Source: Syntrophaceae bacterium | Lineage (GTDB): Bacteria > Desulfobacterota > Syntrophia > Syntrophales > Smithellaceae | NCBI GenBank assembly: GCA_018436925.1 | Contig: JAHDKI010000009.1 | Location: forward strand, 62,001-126,000 | DNA: 64,000 nt | Reading direction: 5' to 3' | Part shown: positions 1 through 8,070 of the stretch, piece by piece | Position numbering within the stretch: the stretch's first letter is position 1 | Layout of the letters: the number at the start of each line of letters is the position of its first letter | Made by a program: the position numbers and the translations under genes | The notes under the pieces: generated by a model | Seen by the model: only the letters and a program-made list of their open reading frames with translations | The model's database searches: none | What the model was told of the DNA's origin: nothing

Positions 1-1
1 C

Positions 2-454
2 GAGCGGATTTCCATCCGGGATCTTTTAAATATCATCGAAACAATGGGCGAATACGTCACAATGACGAAGAATGCCGATATCCTGACAGGCTATGTCAGG
101 CAAGCGTTGGGGCGCTCCATCACCAAGCAATATCAGGACAAGGACGGCAACATCACCGTCATGATTCTTTCTCCCGATATCGAAGAGAAGATCAGCAAGT
201 CCGTGCAGCACACGGAATACGAATCATTTGTCACGCCGGATCCCACCCTGGTCAAGAAAATGATCACGAATCTTCAAAAGATGGTCAGCAACTTTACAAC
301 CAGCGGTTTGCAGCCGATCGTCCTTTGTTCGCCCAATACGAGGATTCATATTCGCAAAATATTGGAAAAGTTTTTTCCCAACATGGTGGTTTTGGCGCAT
401 AACGAAATCTCCAGAGAAGCCAATATAAAATCACTGGGAATGGTGGAATTGTGA
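2..454 (+). CDS. flhA: Flagellar export protein FlhA, C-terminal part (5' end outside window)
   Basis: The reading frame is already open at base 2, so the gene begins upstream of the window. About 150 residues are visible. They match the end of the FlhA cytoplasmic domain, with the region reading MGEYVTMTKNADILTGYVRQ and the conserved end around LQPIVLCSPNTRIHIRKILE. FlhA is the membrane export-gate protein of the flagellar type III apparatus, and its cytoplasmic ring docks substrates and chaperones. The stop TGA at 452-454 sits one base before the flhF start, so the two are co-transcribed. The membrane half cannot be assessed. Identification is from family knowledge plus the flhF-flhG-fliA context. 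Confidence 0.93.
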   Translation, partial: ERISIRDLLNIIETMGEYVTMTKNADILTGYVRQALGRSITKQYQDKDGNITVMILSPDIEEKISKSVQHTEYESFVTPDPTLVKKMITNLQKMVSNFTTSGLQPIVLCSPNTRIHIRKILEKFFPNMVVLAHNEISREANIKSLGMVEL

Positions 455-455
455 G

Positions 456-1640
456 ATGCAGATAAAACGGTATGAAGTGGCCACAATCAACGAGGCCATC
501 GGAAGAATCAAACAGGATCTCGGCCCCGACGCCGTGATTCTGTCGGCCCGCAAAATCCGCAGCGGAGCGAAACAGGCCTTTGAAGTTACCGCCGCCTGTG
601 ATCCGGATCCGAAGCCGAAAAACCCCGTTTCCGAAGGTAGAGGCGGAAACAGGACGAAGGAGGACGTGTCGGAGTCGGGTATGACGTCGCTTCGTCGGGA
701 GCTCGATGAGATCCGGGCTTCCCTGGCGACGATTGCTCGCGATCAATCGCTTCGGATCGAGCTTGCCGAAATGAAAGAAACACTGAATCATTTTTTTGAT
801 GTGGTGGGCATGCGCAGAGGAAGGACGCAGATGGACGATCATCGCCGGCTTTACCTGCATCTGAAGGAAAGCGGCTTTTCACAGGCCGCGGCCTGCCGGA
901 TCATCGAGGCCGTCAACGCGGCCCAAAGCGGCGCGGCTGGACAGGCCGGCGACTTGTTTGAAGCAGCCCGCCGATATATCCAAAAAACACTGCCGGCCGA
1001 TCCGACCTTTGGCGCGCATAAGCGTGTGCAGTTCTTTCTCGGACCGACAGGTGTCGGAAAAACCACCACCCTGGCCAAACTAGCCGCCCGGTATGCCATG
1101 GTGGAAAAAAAGAAAGTCGGGCTCATCAATACGGACAACTACCGGATTGCCGCGGCCGAACAGCTGGGGACATACGCGAAGATCATGGGCCTGCCCGTGG
1201 AAACGGCCACAACGGCGGAGGCCTTCGGGCTGGCGCTGAAAAAATATGACGGGCTCGACGTGATTCTGGTCGATACGCCCGGCCGCGCGAATCCTGACGG
1301 CGCAAGCTTCCGGAAGCTTGTCGGCCCTTTAAAGGAAGCCGGTTATGATGCTCACCTGTTGATCAGCGCAGCCGGCGATGCGGATTATCTCAAACGGGTT
1401 GTCGATCAATACGAGGCGTTTGATGTCCGGCGGATGCTGATCACGAAGACCGATGAGGCGATCCGCTTCGGAGGACTGTATGACGTGATCGGCCGGTCTG
1501 GCCGTCCGGTTTCTTTCGTGACCTGCGGGCAGAATGTGCCGCAGGATATCCGGGAGGCGACGCCGGGAGCTCTGTCGGCGTTGATTTTCGGAAATCCCGG
1601 CGGGCGTCAAGCAACGCGGGCGCCAAAGGAAATGTTTTGA
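456..1640 (+). CDS. flhF: Flagellar GTPase FlhF (SRP-type)
   Basis: 394 residues. The N-terminal part (about 1-115) is the variable B region. It is followed by a helical N domain and an SRP-family GTPase G domain with a P-loop GPTGVGKT at residues 196-203, DTPGR at 273-277 and a TKTD specificity motif near 330. FlhF places new flagella at the pole and helps start basal-body assembly; it forms a complex with FlhG. The start is ATG 456, directly after the flhA stop. The flhG gene follows after 19 bp. Polar flagellation is therefore a reasonable inference, although FlhF/FlhG pairs also occur in peritrichous species. All key G motifs look intact. Confidence 0.96.
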   Translation: MQIKRYEVATINEAIGRIKQDLGPDAVILSARKIRSGAKQAFEVTAACDPDPKPKNPVSEGRGGNRTKEDVSESGMTSLRRELDEIRASLATIARDQSLRIELAEMKETLNHFFDVVGMRRGRTQMDDHRRLYLHLKESGFSQAAACRIIEAVNAAQSGAAGQAGDLFEAARRYIQKTLPADPTFGAHKRVQFFLGPTGVGKTTTLAKLAARYAMVEKKKVGLINTDNYRIAAAEQLGTYAKIMGLPVETATTAEAFGLALKKYDGLDVILVDTPGRANPDGASFRKLVGPLKEAGYDAHLLISAAGDADYLKRVVDQYEAFDVRRMLITKTDEAIRFGGLYDVIGRSGRPVSFVTCGQNVPQDIREATPGALSALIFGNPGGRQATRAPKEMF

Positions 1641-1659
1641 GGAAAAAAGCAGGAGTGGT

Positions 1660-2574
1660 ATGAGAGGCGATCAGGCGTCAACGTTAAGAGAAATACGACG
1701 AAGGGAGAACACCGGCGCTCCGTCGCGTCGCCTCGGGCGGCCGCACTTGACAGACGCCGTTCCCGGCGAAATCCGTGTTCTGTCCGTCACAAGCGGGAAA
1801 GGCGGCGTCGGCAAAACCAACATTGCGGCCAATCTGGCCTATCTGCTTTCACGCGCCAACAAAAAAACCCTGATTCTGGATGCGGACGCGGGACTGGCCA
1901 ATATTGACGTGATTTTAGGCATCCATTCGAGGTATAATCTTTCCCACGTGCTCAACGGAGAGCGGTCGCTTGATGAAGTCATCGTTCCGGGACCCGGCGG
2001 GATTCTGATTTTGCCTTCGGCTTCCGGCATTCCCGAAATGACCGATCTTTCCAGAGGGCAGAAATTGACGTTGATCGATGAGCTCAACTTGTACAATCAT
2101 TCGCTGGATTTTATGCTCGTCGACACGGCGGCGGGAATCTCGGCCAACGTCATGTATTTCAATATGGCCGCAAAGGAGATCGTGGTTGTGACTTCGCCGG
2201 AACCGACCGCGCTGACCGACGCTTACGCGCTTATCAAAGTGCTTTACCAGCGCCACGCGAAAAGGCGTTTCCGCCTGATTGTCAATATGGCGCGAAGCTC
2301 TCAAGAGGCGTCGGAAGTCTATAAGCGCCTGGCGCGGGCGACGGACCATTTTTTGAATCTCACGATAGAATATCTGGGATATGTTGTATGGGATGAGAAC
2401 GTAAAGGAGGCCGTCCGGCAGCAGAAAGCGGTGGCAGAAATTTACCCGAATTCGCCGGCAACGCGTTGTTTGGCGAAGATTGCGGAGAAAATTTCCTCGG
2501 AGACTCTGGAAGAGTATGAAAACGGCAGCATTAAATTCTTTTGGGAAAGTATCATCGACAAAAAAAGCGGCTAA
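1660..2574 (+). CDS. flhG: Flagellar number regulator FlhG/FleN, MinD-like ATPase
   Basis: 304 residues. The N-terminus carries DQASTLREIRR at about residues 4-14. This matches the known FlhG motif (DQAxxLR) that stimulates the FlhF GTPase. A deviant Walker A, SGKGGVGKT at 45-53, follows, with MinD-type switch regions (DADAGLANID, then DTAAGIS). FlhG limits flagellar number, and in polar flagellates it also restrains the master sigma54 activator. The C-terminal amphipathic helix expected for membrane attachment is plausible but not obvious by eye. The 3' end overlaps the start of fliA by about 59 bp, which suggests translational coupling. Confidence 0.94.
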   Translation: MRGDQASTLREIRRRENTGAPSRRLGRPHLTDAVPGEIRVLSVTSGKGGVGKTNIAANLAYLLSRANKKTLILDADAGLANIDVILGIHSRYNLSHVLNGERSLDEVIVPGPGGILILPSASGIPEMTDLSRGQKLTLIDELNLYNHSLDFMLVDTAAGISANVMYFNMAAKEIVVVTSPEPTALTDAYALIKVLYQRHAKRRFRLIVNMARSSQEASEVYKRLARATDHFLNLTIEYLGYVVWDENVKEAVRQQKAVAEIYPNSPATRCLAKIAEKISSETLEEYENGSIKFFWESIIDKKSG

Positions 2575-3277
2575 GCATAACCGCGACGAGCTCATCATGC
2601 GTTACGCGCCACTGGTGAAGAACATCGTCGGTCGCCTGGCGGCTAAATTGCCGATTGATGCGGCGGATAAGGAAGATCTGGTCAATGTCGGCGTGATGGG
2701 GCTGATGTCGGCGCTGGACAAATACGATGAATCCCGCAATGTGCAGTTCGAGACCTACGCCAGTTTCCGCATCCGCGGAGCGGTGCTCGATGAACTGCGG
2801 GCCAAGGATTGGGTTCCCCGCGCGACTCGCAGCAAGGACAGTAAAATAACCGCCGCCATTTCCGCGTTGAAGAAAAAGCACGGACGGGCGCCGACGGAAA
2901 CGGAGATCGCGGGACATCTGGGTGTCAATATCAACGAGTACCATAAGCTTCTGGATGAAGCCCGCTGCGTAACGCTCATTTCCACGGAAGATCTGCCTCC
3001 GGACTATCTGGAAAAATACAGCCGGGAGGACGTCCTCAATGAAATCAACGAAGGCAACCCGTTGAGCCAGCTTGTGAACATGGAGTTCAAAGATCGGCTC
3101 AAACAGGCCATCGACCAGCTGCCGCCCAAAGAGAAGCTGGTTTTGTCGCTTTACTATTTTGAAGAGTTGACCATGAAAGAGGCAGGCAGGGTGATGAACC
3201 TCACCGAGTCGCGCGTTTGTCAGTTGCATGCCCAGGCGGTGCTGCGGCTGCGCAGCATGGTCAAATTCGCCCGTTGA
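2516..3277 (+). CDS. fliA: RNA polymerase sigma factor for flagellar operons (sigma28, FliA)
   Basis: 253 residues from the first ATG in frame at 2516; an upstream TTG at 2480 is possible but less likely. Region 2 is visible from YAPLVKNIVGRLA through DLVNVGVMGLMSALDKYD and FETYASFRIRGAVLDELR. Region 3 contains GRAPTETEIAGHLG. Region 4 contains LPPKEKLVLSLYYFEELTMKEAG and the recognition helix ESRVCQLHAQAVLRLR. FliA transcribes late flagellar genes and is held inactive by FlgM, which is encoded at 11937 in this window. Two good sigma28-type promoters lie downstream (11874 and 16490). The gene starts inside flhG, in another frame. Confidence 0.95.
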   Translation: MKTAALNSFGKVSSTKKAAKHNRDELIMRYAPLVKNIVGRLAAKLPIDAADKEDLVNVGVMGLMSALDKYDESRNVQFETYASFRIRGAVLDELRAKDWVPRATRSKDSKITAAISALKKKHGRAPTETEIAGHLGVNINEYHKLLDEARCVTLISTEDLPPDYLEKYSREDVLNEINEGNPLSQLVNMEFKDRLKQAIDQLPPKEKLVLSLYYFEELTMKEAGRVMNLTESRVCQLHAQAVLRLRSMVKFAR

Positions 3278-3294
3278 CGGACAGGCGGTGAGTT

Positions 3295-3921
3295 GTGCGC
3301 AAGGCAAAATTGGACATTCTTGAAACGATTCCCGACCTAGACATTTCAGCGGGAGTAATTCCTGAAGTCGATCGCGGGCAAGACATTAAAGCACCGCCGC
3401 GATGGGCGTTCAACAAGCTGATGATGATCGGCCTGCCGGTTCTGGCTGCGCTTGTGTTGATCGCTGCCGCCGTCGTGTATCTGTTGTTTTCCGGGCCGAC
3501 GACAAAACGGGAAGCCATCGTTCAGCACCCGGCGACTCCTTCGGCTGAAGTCGGACTTGCCGGATCGTCGTCCGTCTCAGGGGAAACCTCATCGCTTGAT
3601 GAGCCCCGTGGCGCGGCGCGGGACAACATGGTCCATATTCGGGAGTTTATCATCGATCTTCAGGATTCCGCCGGAAAGGGAAGAGTTTTGCTTTGCGATG
3701 TCGCCTTGGATCTTGAGCCGGGATCGGATATCCAGTCACTGGGGCCGATAACGGATATTCGCAAAGTGATCTACTGGACGGCGCAAAGCCGCGATGCCGC
3801 CGCTCTGCGGTCGGTCGCCGAGCGCAGAAGACTGAAAGAGGATTTGACTCGGGAGCTTCAGAAATTACCGGCGGGCAAGACCATCAAGAATGTTTATTTT
3901 ACGAATTATCTGATTCTGTGA
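3295..3921 (+). CDS. FliL-like flagellar basal-body-associated protein
   Basis: 208 residues from a GTG start at 3295, with AGGCGGTGAG just upstream. A cytoplasmic N-terminus of about 40 residues precedes one transmembrane segment (about 43-65, IGLPVLAALVLIAAAVVYLL). After that comes a low-complexity linker and a C-terminal domain of about 100 residues with the FliL pattern: a strand near REFIIDLQDSAGKGRVLLCDVALDLE, a helical middle, and an end reading KNVYFTNYLIL. FliL surrounds the stator at the motor. The order fliA-fliL-like, with no fliM/fliN alongside, suggests a second FliL-type paralogue. The family match is by pattern only. Confidence 0.75.
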   Translation: MRKAKLDILETIPDLDISAGVIPEVDRGQDIKAPPRWAFNKLMMIGLPVLAALVLIAAAVVYLLFSGPTTKREAIVQHPATPSAEVGLAGSSSVSGETSSLDEPRGAARDNMVHIREFIIDLQDSAGKGRVLLCDVALDLEPGSDIQSLGPITDIRKVIYWTAQSRDAAALRSVAERRRLKEDLTRELQKLPAGKTIKNVYFTNYLIL

Positions 3922-3991
3922 TATGGAGAGTCAACGAGCCGGATGTCGCGAAGCGGCGCTCGCATATATCCCTATCCATAAGGAGATGGAA

Positions 3992-4798
3992 ATGGAGAAA
4001 GTTGAAATTGATCAGGCGCTGGAAAACGATTTTGTCGCCACCTTCATCCGTGAACTCATTCCCGGGATTCTTCATAACTTCGCCAATCCCTTAAACGGCA
4101 TTATGGGACGATCCAAGTTGCTGCAGCGCAGAATCGACGATCATGTACGAAAACTTGAAGAGCTCTACCCCGAAGCGTCGCTGAATTTGAAAAACGATCT
4201 TTTAAAAATCCAAAGCGATATCCGTTCCGTCGCCAATGAGTCGGAATCCTTTTTTGAAATGTTCAGGGATGTTTCCGGCAAATTTTATGCTCTGGCCGCG
4301 AAAGGAGAGGATAATATCAATCTCTCACAGCTTTTGAATGCGGAAATGCGCTTTGCCAATTTCTATCTGGACTTCAAGCATGAAGTTCGCAAGGAGGTGG
4401 ACCTGGATCAGGATATCCCCGAATTTCGTGGGAAAACGGCCGATTTGTCGATGGCTTTCTGGAGATTGATCCGGTTTGCCATGAATCAGGCGCTGGCCAG
4501 CGACAACCGGCAGTTCAGCCTGACCACATCGCATGACGCCGATTGTGTGAATGTTACGATACGATACAGCGGTGTGGCCATGCCGGAAGAAGCGATATCC
4601 GACACGTTGGAGTTTCTCGACGGGGGAATAAACGGCATGCGGACCTTTTCCGTGGACCATGGCGTCGTTCTGGCGCTGGTGGTTCTAAACCGTTATTCGG
4701 CCCGGGTGATGATCGACGCTGAAGCTCAGGAAAATCTCTTGTCGATATCCCTTCCGTATCAAGGACGGGGCAAGCGCAATGAATTAAAATTCAAGTAA
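3992..4798 (+). CDS. Cytoplasmic histidine-kinase-like protein with degenerate ATP-binding domain
   Basis: 268 residues from ATG 3992, which has AGGAG at 3981-3985 with ideal spacing; upstream starts in the same frame have no ribosome-binding site. The N-terminal part resembles a HisKA phosphoacceptor helix: LHNFANPLNGIMGRSKLL, with His28 in the H-box position followed by the usual N/T-P-L. The C-terminal half has the beta/alpha layout of a HATPase domain. However, I see no clear N-box (NxxxNA) and no DxGxG; the stretch YSGVAMPEE stands where G1 would be. There is no transmembrane segment or sensor domain. It may be a scaffold or phosphotransfer protein rather than an active kinase. It sits between the FliL-like gene and small flagellar-locus genes. 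Confidence 0.6.
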   Translation: MEKVEIDQALENDFVATFIRELIPGILHNFANPLNGIMGRSKLLQRRIDDHVRKLEELYPEASLNLKNDLLKIQSDIRSVANESESFFEMFRDVSGKFYALAAKGEDNINLSQLLNAEMRFANFYLDFKHEVRKEVDLDQDIPEFRGKTADLSMAFWRLIRFAMNQALASDNRQFSLTTSHDADCVNVTIRYSGVAMPEEAISDTLEFLDGGINGMRTFSVDHGVVLALVVLNRYSARVMIDAEAQENLLSISLPYQGRGKRNELKFK

Positions 4799-4873
4799 TT
4801 TTGATATCCTGACGATGATATCTTCAAAGACTGCCGTTCAGCGGCGGTGTAAAAGACCCGGGAGGAAGGCATC

Positions 4874-5185
4874 GTGGTCAGGGCCATTGATATTCAGCAA
4901 AGTATTTCGCAGATTTCATCCGCGGAAAAAATTCAGCAGATTCAGCAGCAGCACGCGGATATGCAGCAGCGGCACTTTCAACTGGAACTGAAAGAAAAAG
5001 ACCGTCAAGCGAAAGATAAAGTGAATTCCTCCGACGAGGCGGAACGAGCGCTCATCCGTGAAAAGGAAGAGCGGGAAAACCGCCGCAGGAGAGAGGCGCA
5101 TAAGCAGCAAAATTCATCCCGTTCTTCCGATATGAGTGTTGAAGGCGAAGAAGAGGAAGGAGGGATCATTAACATCACGGTGTGA
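4874..5185 (+). CDS. Small charged coiled-coil protein of the flagellar locus
   Basis: 103 residues from a GTG start at 4874 with GGAGG at 4861-4865. It is very hydrophilic. The middle, from about 15 to 80, is rich in Q, E, K and R and should form a long helix or coiled coil. The C-terminus is acidic (EGEEEEGG) and ends IINITV. No enzymatic motif is present. A protein of this type is found between regulators and DUF2802-type proteins in deltaproteobacterial flagellar operons, but I do not recognise a named family. It overlaps nothing, and the next gene starts one base after its stop. Confidence 0.7.
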   Translation: MVRAIDIQQSISQISSAEKIQQIQQQHADMQQRHFQLELKEKDRQAKDKVNSSDEAERALIREKEERENRRRREAHKQQNSSRSSDMSVEGEEEEGGIINITV

Positions 5186-5186
5186 T

Positions 5187-5657
5187 ATGAACTGGGTGAA
5201 CCCCGCTTTTTTGCAAATCGGTATCGATCTGGCTCTTCTGGTGGCGATTCTGTTTCTTTTATGGCGCGTCAACTCCGGCCTGAAAAATCCTTTGATCAAA
5301 TCGCAAAAAGACATGATTCGGGAACTCAAATCCGTGGTGCACGAATCCCAGGAGGCGGGGGATGCCTTTCTAAAAGCGATGGAGCAAAGCCGCCTGGCCA
5401 TCAAGGAAATGGCCCTTGAACTCGAAATCAAGGAAAAGAGAGTTAAAGCACTTCTTGACAAGTCAAAGACAGGCGCTTCGGCAGGCCCATCCAGAACACC
5501 GGCTCCGGCAGGTGCTCCGGCGGACCGTTATGCGGAAGTTGACGCCATGATCCGGCAAGGGGCGAGCCGTGAACAGACGGCCCGCGAAACCGGTTTTACG
5601 GAAGCGGAAATCGGCCTGATTCTCGATCTGTATCGCGTCAGGCAAGAGACTGACTGA
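5187..5657 (+). CDS. Membrane-anchored DUF2802-type flagellar-locus protein
   Basis: 156 residues from ATG 5187, immediately after the preceding stop. One N-terminal membrane segment (about 8-26, LQIGIDLALLVAILFLLW) is followed by a coiled-coil region (about 35-90), a Pro/Ala-rich linker, and a C-terminal helix-turn-helix-like domain of about 40 residues. That domain reads YAEVDAMIRQGASREQTARE and then GFTEAEIGLILDLYR. The C-terminal pattern matches DUF2802 as I know it from flagellar gene clusters; its function is unknown. The stop overlaps the next start (TGATG), so translation is coupled. Confidence 0.7.
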   Translation: MNWVNPAFLQIGIDLALLVAILFLLWRVNSGLKNPLIKSQKDMIRELKSVVHESQEAGDAFLKAMEQSRLAIKEMALELEIKEKRVKALLDKSKTGASAGPSRTPAPAGAPADRYAEVDAMIRQGASREQTARETGFTEAEIGLILDLYRVRQETD

Positions 5658-6817
5658 TGTCGTCGATTGTTGTTGATTCCAAAAGTCTGATTGTCCTGAC
5701 GGCGGAGCCTCTTTCATCTGTTAAATCCCGCGTAGGCCCCCCATCCTTGTCCACCGGAGAAATCCTTTCGGCGCAGGTCTTTGGGAAAACGGCCGAAGGA
5801 AAGTATCTTCTCACTGTTAAAAATTTCTCACTGGAAGCCTCAAGCCAGCTGGCCTTGAAAACGGGTGATCAACTCGAACTTCGGGTTGCGGCTGTGCGGC
5901 CTCAGATTATTCTAACACTTGCCGATTCATCCGGAGTCGGTGCGCAAGGCAAAATCCGCGAAGGCCTGATGCAGTTTCGGGCTAATCCCGACGCTCTTTT
6001 GTCCGTCTTTTCGAAAATCGACCAATTTGCCGGGCTTGTAAAAAACAACCCGTTTGCAGCCAGGATTGCCGCCAATGAAATGGCGGCCCTTGTTGAAAAA
6101 ATCGGGAGCTTGATTTTGACCTCCCATACGAAGGCCGATTCGCTGTTCGTAAAAAATTTTGTCGAAACCGGCGGGATGATGCTGGAAAGCATTCTGAAAG
6201 ACCTGGCCCAGTCAGGAATGGTGAAGTCCTCACCCGTTCTGACAAACGATCTTAAGACCCTGCTATTCATGCTTTCCGGCCGCGTGGCGGCCGCGTTGAA
6301 AGACGACGCCGGCCTTCCTGCCGCAACTCGAACGCTTTTGCAGAATCTGGCTTTGTTCACTGCCGAGGCGATCAAGGCTCTTGAAGCCAGACAAATTGTC
6401 AATGTATCTTATCAGCAAAACGAGTCCGGCCTTTATCTGCAGATTCCCGTAGGACAGGCAGACGGATTGCGCCGCGCCGACGTTTTTATCCGACCCGACG
6501 GCGGAGGCTCAAAAGGAGAGGCGGATTTCACCGACTGTTCGATAACGATTTTTCTGGATATGGAACGTCTGGGCAAACTGGCCATTGAGGCCCGTTTACG
6601 GCGAGGAAATTTTCATTGCGTGATTTCCTGCGAACAGAAGCAGGCCCAGCAGCAGATTGATGCACAGGTCCATCGTTTGTGGGAGGCGCTTGCGGGGCTG
6701 GGGTACTCAATCGAGGCTTTGACCTGCCGCACGAGTCCGGATCTTGAGCAAAAGCACAATGAATTTCTGGCATCGCAGCTTTTTTCCGAAGCGGGGCTGA
6801 TCAATTTTTTTGTTTGA
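5657..6817 (+). CDS. FliK-like flagellar hook-length control protein
   Basis: 386 residues. The start overlaps the upstream stop by one base. The N-terminal beta-rich region (VFGKTAEGKYLLTVKNFSLE) is followed by a long helical middle. The last 130 residues have the arrangement of the FliK C-terminal (Flg_hook) domain: LYLQIPVG, then SITIFLDMERLGKLAIEARL, RRGNFHCVISCE and LGYSIEALTCR. FliK measures hook length and triggers the FlhB specificity switch. The protein lacks the long Q/S/T-rich ruler usually found in the main FliK, so it may be the second FliK-type protein that many deltaproteobacteria carry beside FhlB. The next gene is FhlB-like, which supports a role in export switching. Confidence 0.75.
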   Translation: MSSIVVDSKSLIVLTAEPLSSVKSRVGPPSLSTGEILSAQVFGKTAEGKYLLTVKNFSLEASSQLALKTGDQLELRVAAVRPQIILTLADSSGVGAQGKIREGLMQFRANPDALLSVFSKIDQFAGLVKNNPFAARIAANEMAALVEKIGSLILTSHTKADSLFVKNFVETGGMMLESILKDLAQSGMVKSSPVLTNDLKTLLFMLSGRVAAALKDDAGLPAATRTLLQNLALFTAEAIKALEARQIVNVSYQQNESGLYLQIPVGQADGLRRADVFIRPDGGGSKGEADFTDCSITIFLDMERLGKLAIEARLRRGNFHCVISCEQKQAQQQIDAQVHRLWEALAGLGYSIEALTCRTSPDLEQKHNEFLASQLFSEAGLINFFV

Positions 6818-6826
6818 GGAAAAATC

Positions 6827-7123
6827 ATGGCCGGAAAAAAAGACAGTAAACCTTCTGTGAAAATGGCGGCAGCCATCCGTTATGACGCAGAGCGCGACCA
6901 AGCTCCGAAGGTCAGTGCGTCGGGGCGGGGCGTCATCGCCGAGAAAATTCTCGCTCTGGCGCAGGAGCACGGCATTCCGATTAAAAACGATCCGGATCTG
7001 GTTCAGGTGCTGTCCAAACTCAAAGTCGGTTCCGAAATTCCTGTTGAACTTTATCGGGCGGTGGCAGAAATTCTGGCTTTTATCTATTCGGTCAATGAAA
7101 GCGCGCCGGACAAAAATTCCTGA
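6827..7123 (+). CDS. FhlB, stand-alone FlhB C-terminal-domain protein
   Basis: 98 residues. It corresponds to the cytoplasmic C-terminal piece of FlhB after the NPTH cleavage site: AAAIRYDAERDQAPKVSASG, ILALAQEHGIPIKNDPDLV and IPVELYRAVAEILAFIYS. No membrane part and no NPTH motif are present. FhlB proteins can substitute for the cleaved FlhB fragment and are often encoded next to a FliK-like gene, as here. It closes the first flagellar operon; a hairpin at 7166 and the sigma54 promoter at 7302 follow. Confidence 0.88.
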   Translation: MAGKKDSKPSVKMAAAIRYDAERDQAPKVSASGRGVIAEKILALAQEHGIPIKNDPDLVQVLSKLKVGSEIPVELYRAVAEILAFIYSVNESAPDKNS

Positions 7124-7165
7124 AAAAAACACGGGATCGCTTGGCCCCCGGAAAAAAATTCCAGG

Positions 7166-7183
7166 GCGGAAATTTCTTTCCGC
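7166..7183 (+). terminator. Perfect hairpin at end of flhA-fhlB operon
   Basis: GCGGAAA, loop TTTC, TTTCCGC: a perfect 7-bp stem 43 bp after the FhlB stop. There is only a weak T-rich tail (ATCTTAATT). It may be a weak terminator or an RNA 3' end. Confidence 0.4.
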
Positions 7184-7301
7184 ATCTTAATTGACTGAGT
7201 CTATCTTCATCGAATGAATTGTTGCCCGAATCTTTGTTCAATCTGAAAAAAACTTCATTATAACAATCACATAAATAGGCTTAATGCATCTGTTTAAGAG
7301 A

Positions 7302-7317
7302 TGGCACATCGCTTGCA
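7302..7317 (+). promoter_or_regulatory. Sigma54 promoter of the flgF operon
   Basis: TGGCACATCGCTTGCA matches the -24/-12 sigma54 consensus TGGCAC-N5-TTGCA exactly. The flgF start is 28 bp downstream of the element, with AGGAGG at 7331-7336. Transcription of the rod and ring genes is thus expected to need RpoN and an NtrC-type activator (FlrC/FleR type), neither of which is in the window. Confidence 0.92.
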
Positions 7318-7344
7318 AAACGTCAGAGCAACAGGAGGTGCGAC

Positions 7345-8058
7345 ATGCGATATGACGTGACGGACGTGGCCCTGGCGGGGGCAAGAAAACTGACACAACT
7401 GGATTTTGTGGCCAATAATCTGGCCAATGCCTCTACAACCGGTTTCAAGTCCGAACACCTCTATTACGCCATGACGGGCCGATCCGCACAGGAAGGAGCT
7501 TCCCTTGAACTTGGCCCCACCTCGACAAAAATCGACTTCGCCCAGGGAACCTTGATGGTGACCGGCAACACATTCGATTTAGGCATCGAGGGAGAAGGCT
7601 TTTTTACCATCCGAACGCCGCAGGGGCCGGCTTATACCCGAAACGGCAGCTTCATGCTCAACGCGCGCAGGGAACTGGTGACGGCGGCGGGCGATCAGGT
7701 GATGGGTGAAACCGGTCCGATCGTCGTCGAGGGCGACAATGTCCAGATCGGCGCGGATGGAACGATTTACGCCGATGAAAATCCCGTCGGCAAAATCCGC
7801 ATCACAGTATTTGCCAATCCCCATCTGTTGACGCGATCGTCAAGCGGTCGATTTCTGGATCAAGCCCAGGCCGGAGGACGCGCCGCTTCGGATTACCGGA
7901 TCGCCGGGGGATACCTGGAAATGTCCAATGTCAATTCCGTAAAAGAAATGGTCAGCATGATGGAAATCCAGCGGGCCTTTGAAACCTATCAGAAAATCAT
8001 TCTGACTATTACCGATATGGATAAAATATCAACCGGAAGAATCGGGAAACTGATTTAA
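7345..8058 (+). CDS. flgF: Flagellar basal-body rod protein FlgF (or FlgF/FlgG paralogue)
   Basis: 237 residues. The N-terminus contains the rod-protein signature region (LTQLDFVANNLANASTTGFK). The central part reads EGEGFFTIRTPQGPAYTRNGSF, and the C-terminus contains YLEMSNVNSVKEMVSMMEIQ, RAFETYQKII, typical of the FlgF/FlgG family. FlgF forms the proximal rod together with FlgB and FlgC. It is the first gene behind the sigma54 promoter and is followed by flgG after 12 bp. The shorter length relative to FlgG and the gene order support FlgF. Confidence 0.9.
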   Translation: MRYDVTDVALAGARKLTQLDFVANNLANASTTGFKSEHLYYAMTGRSAQEGASLELGPTSTKIDFAQGTLMVTGNTFDLGIEGEGFFTIRTPQGPAYTRNGSFMLNARRELVTAAGDQVMGETGPIVVEGDNVQIGADGTIYADENPVGKIRITVFANPHLLTRSSSGRFLDQAQAGGRAASDYRIAGGYLEMSNVNSVKEMVSMMEIQRAFETYQKIILTITDMDKISTGRIGKLI

Positions 8059-8070
8059 CAAGGAGGGAGC

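Noticed and set aside
294..860. Long open frame on the - strand inside flhA/flhF
   Set aside because: It lies opposite two clearly real genes and its product is Arg/Pro-rich without motif; a shadow frame.
7205..7260. Possible activator-binding repeats (ATTGTT / TTCAAT) upstream of the sigma54 promoter
   Set aside because: The halves are not true inverted or direct repeats when written out.
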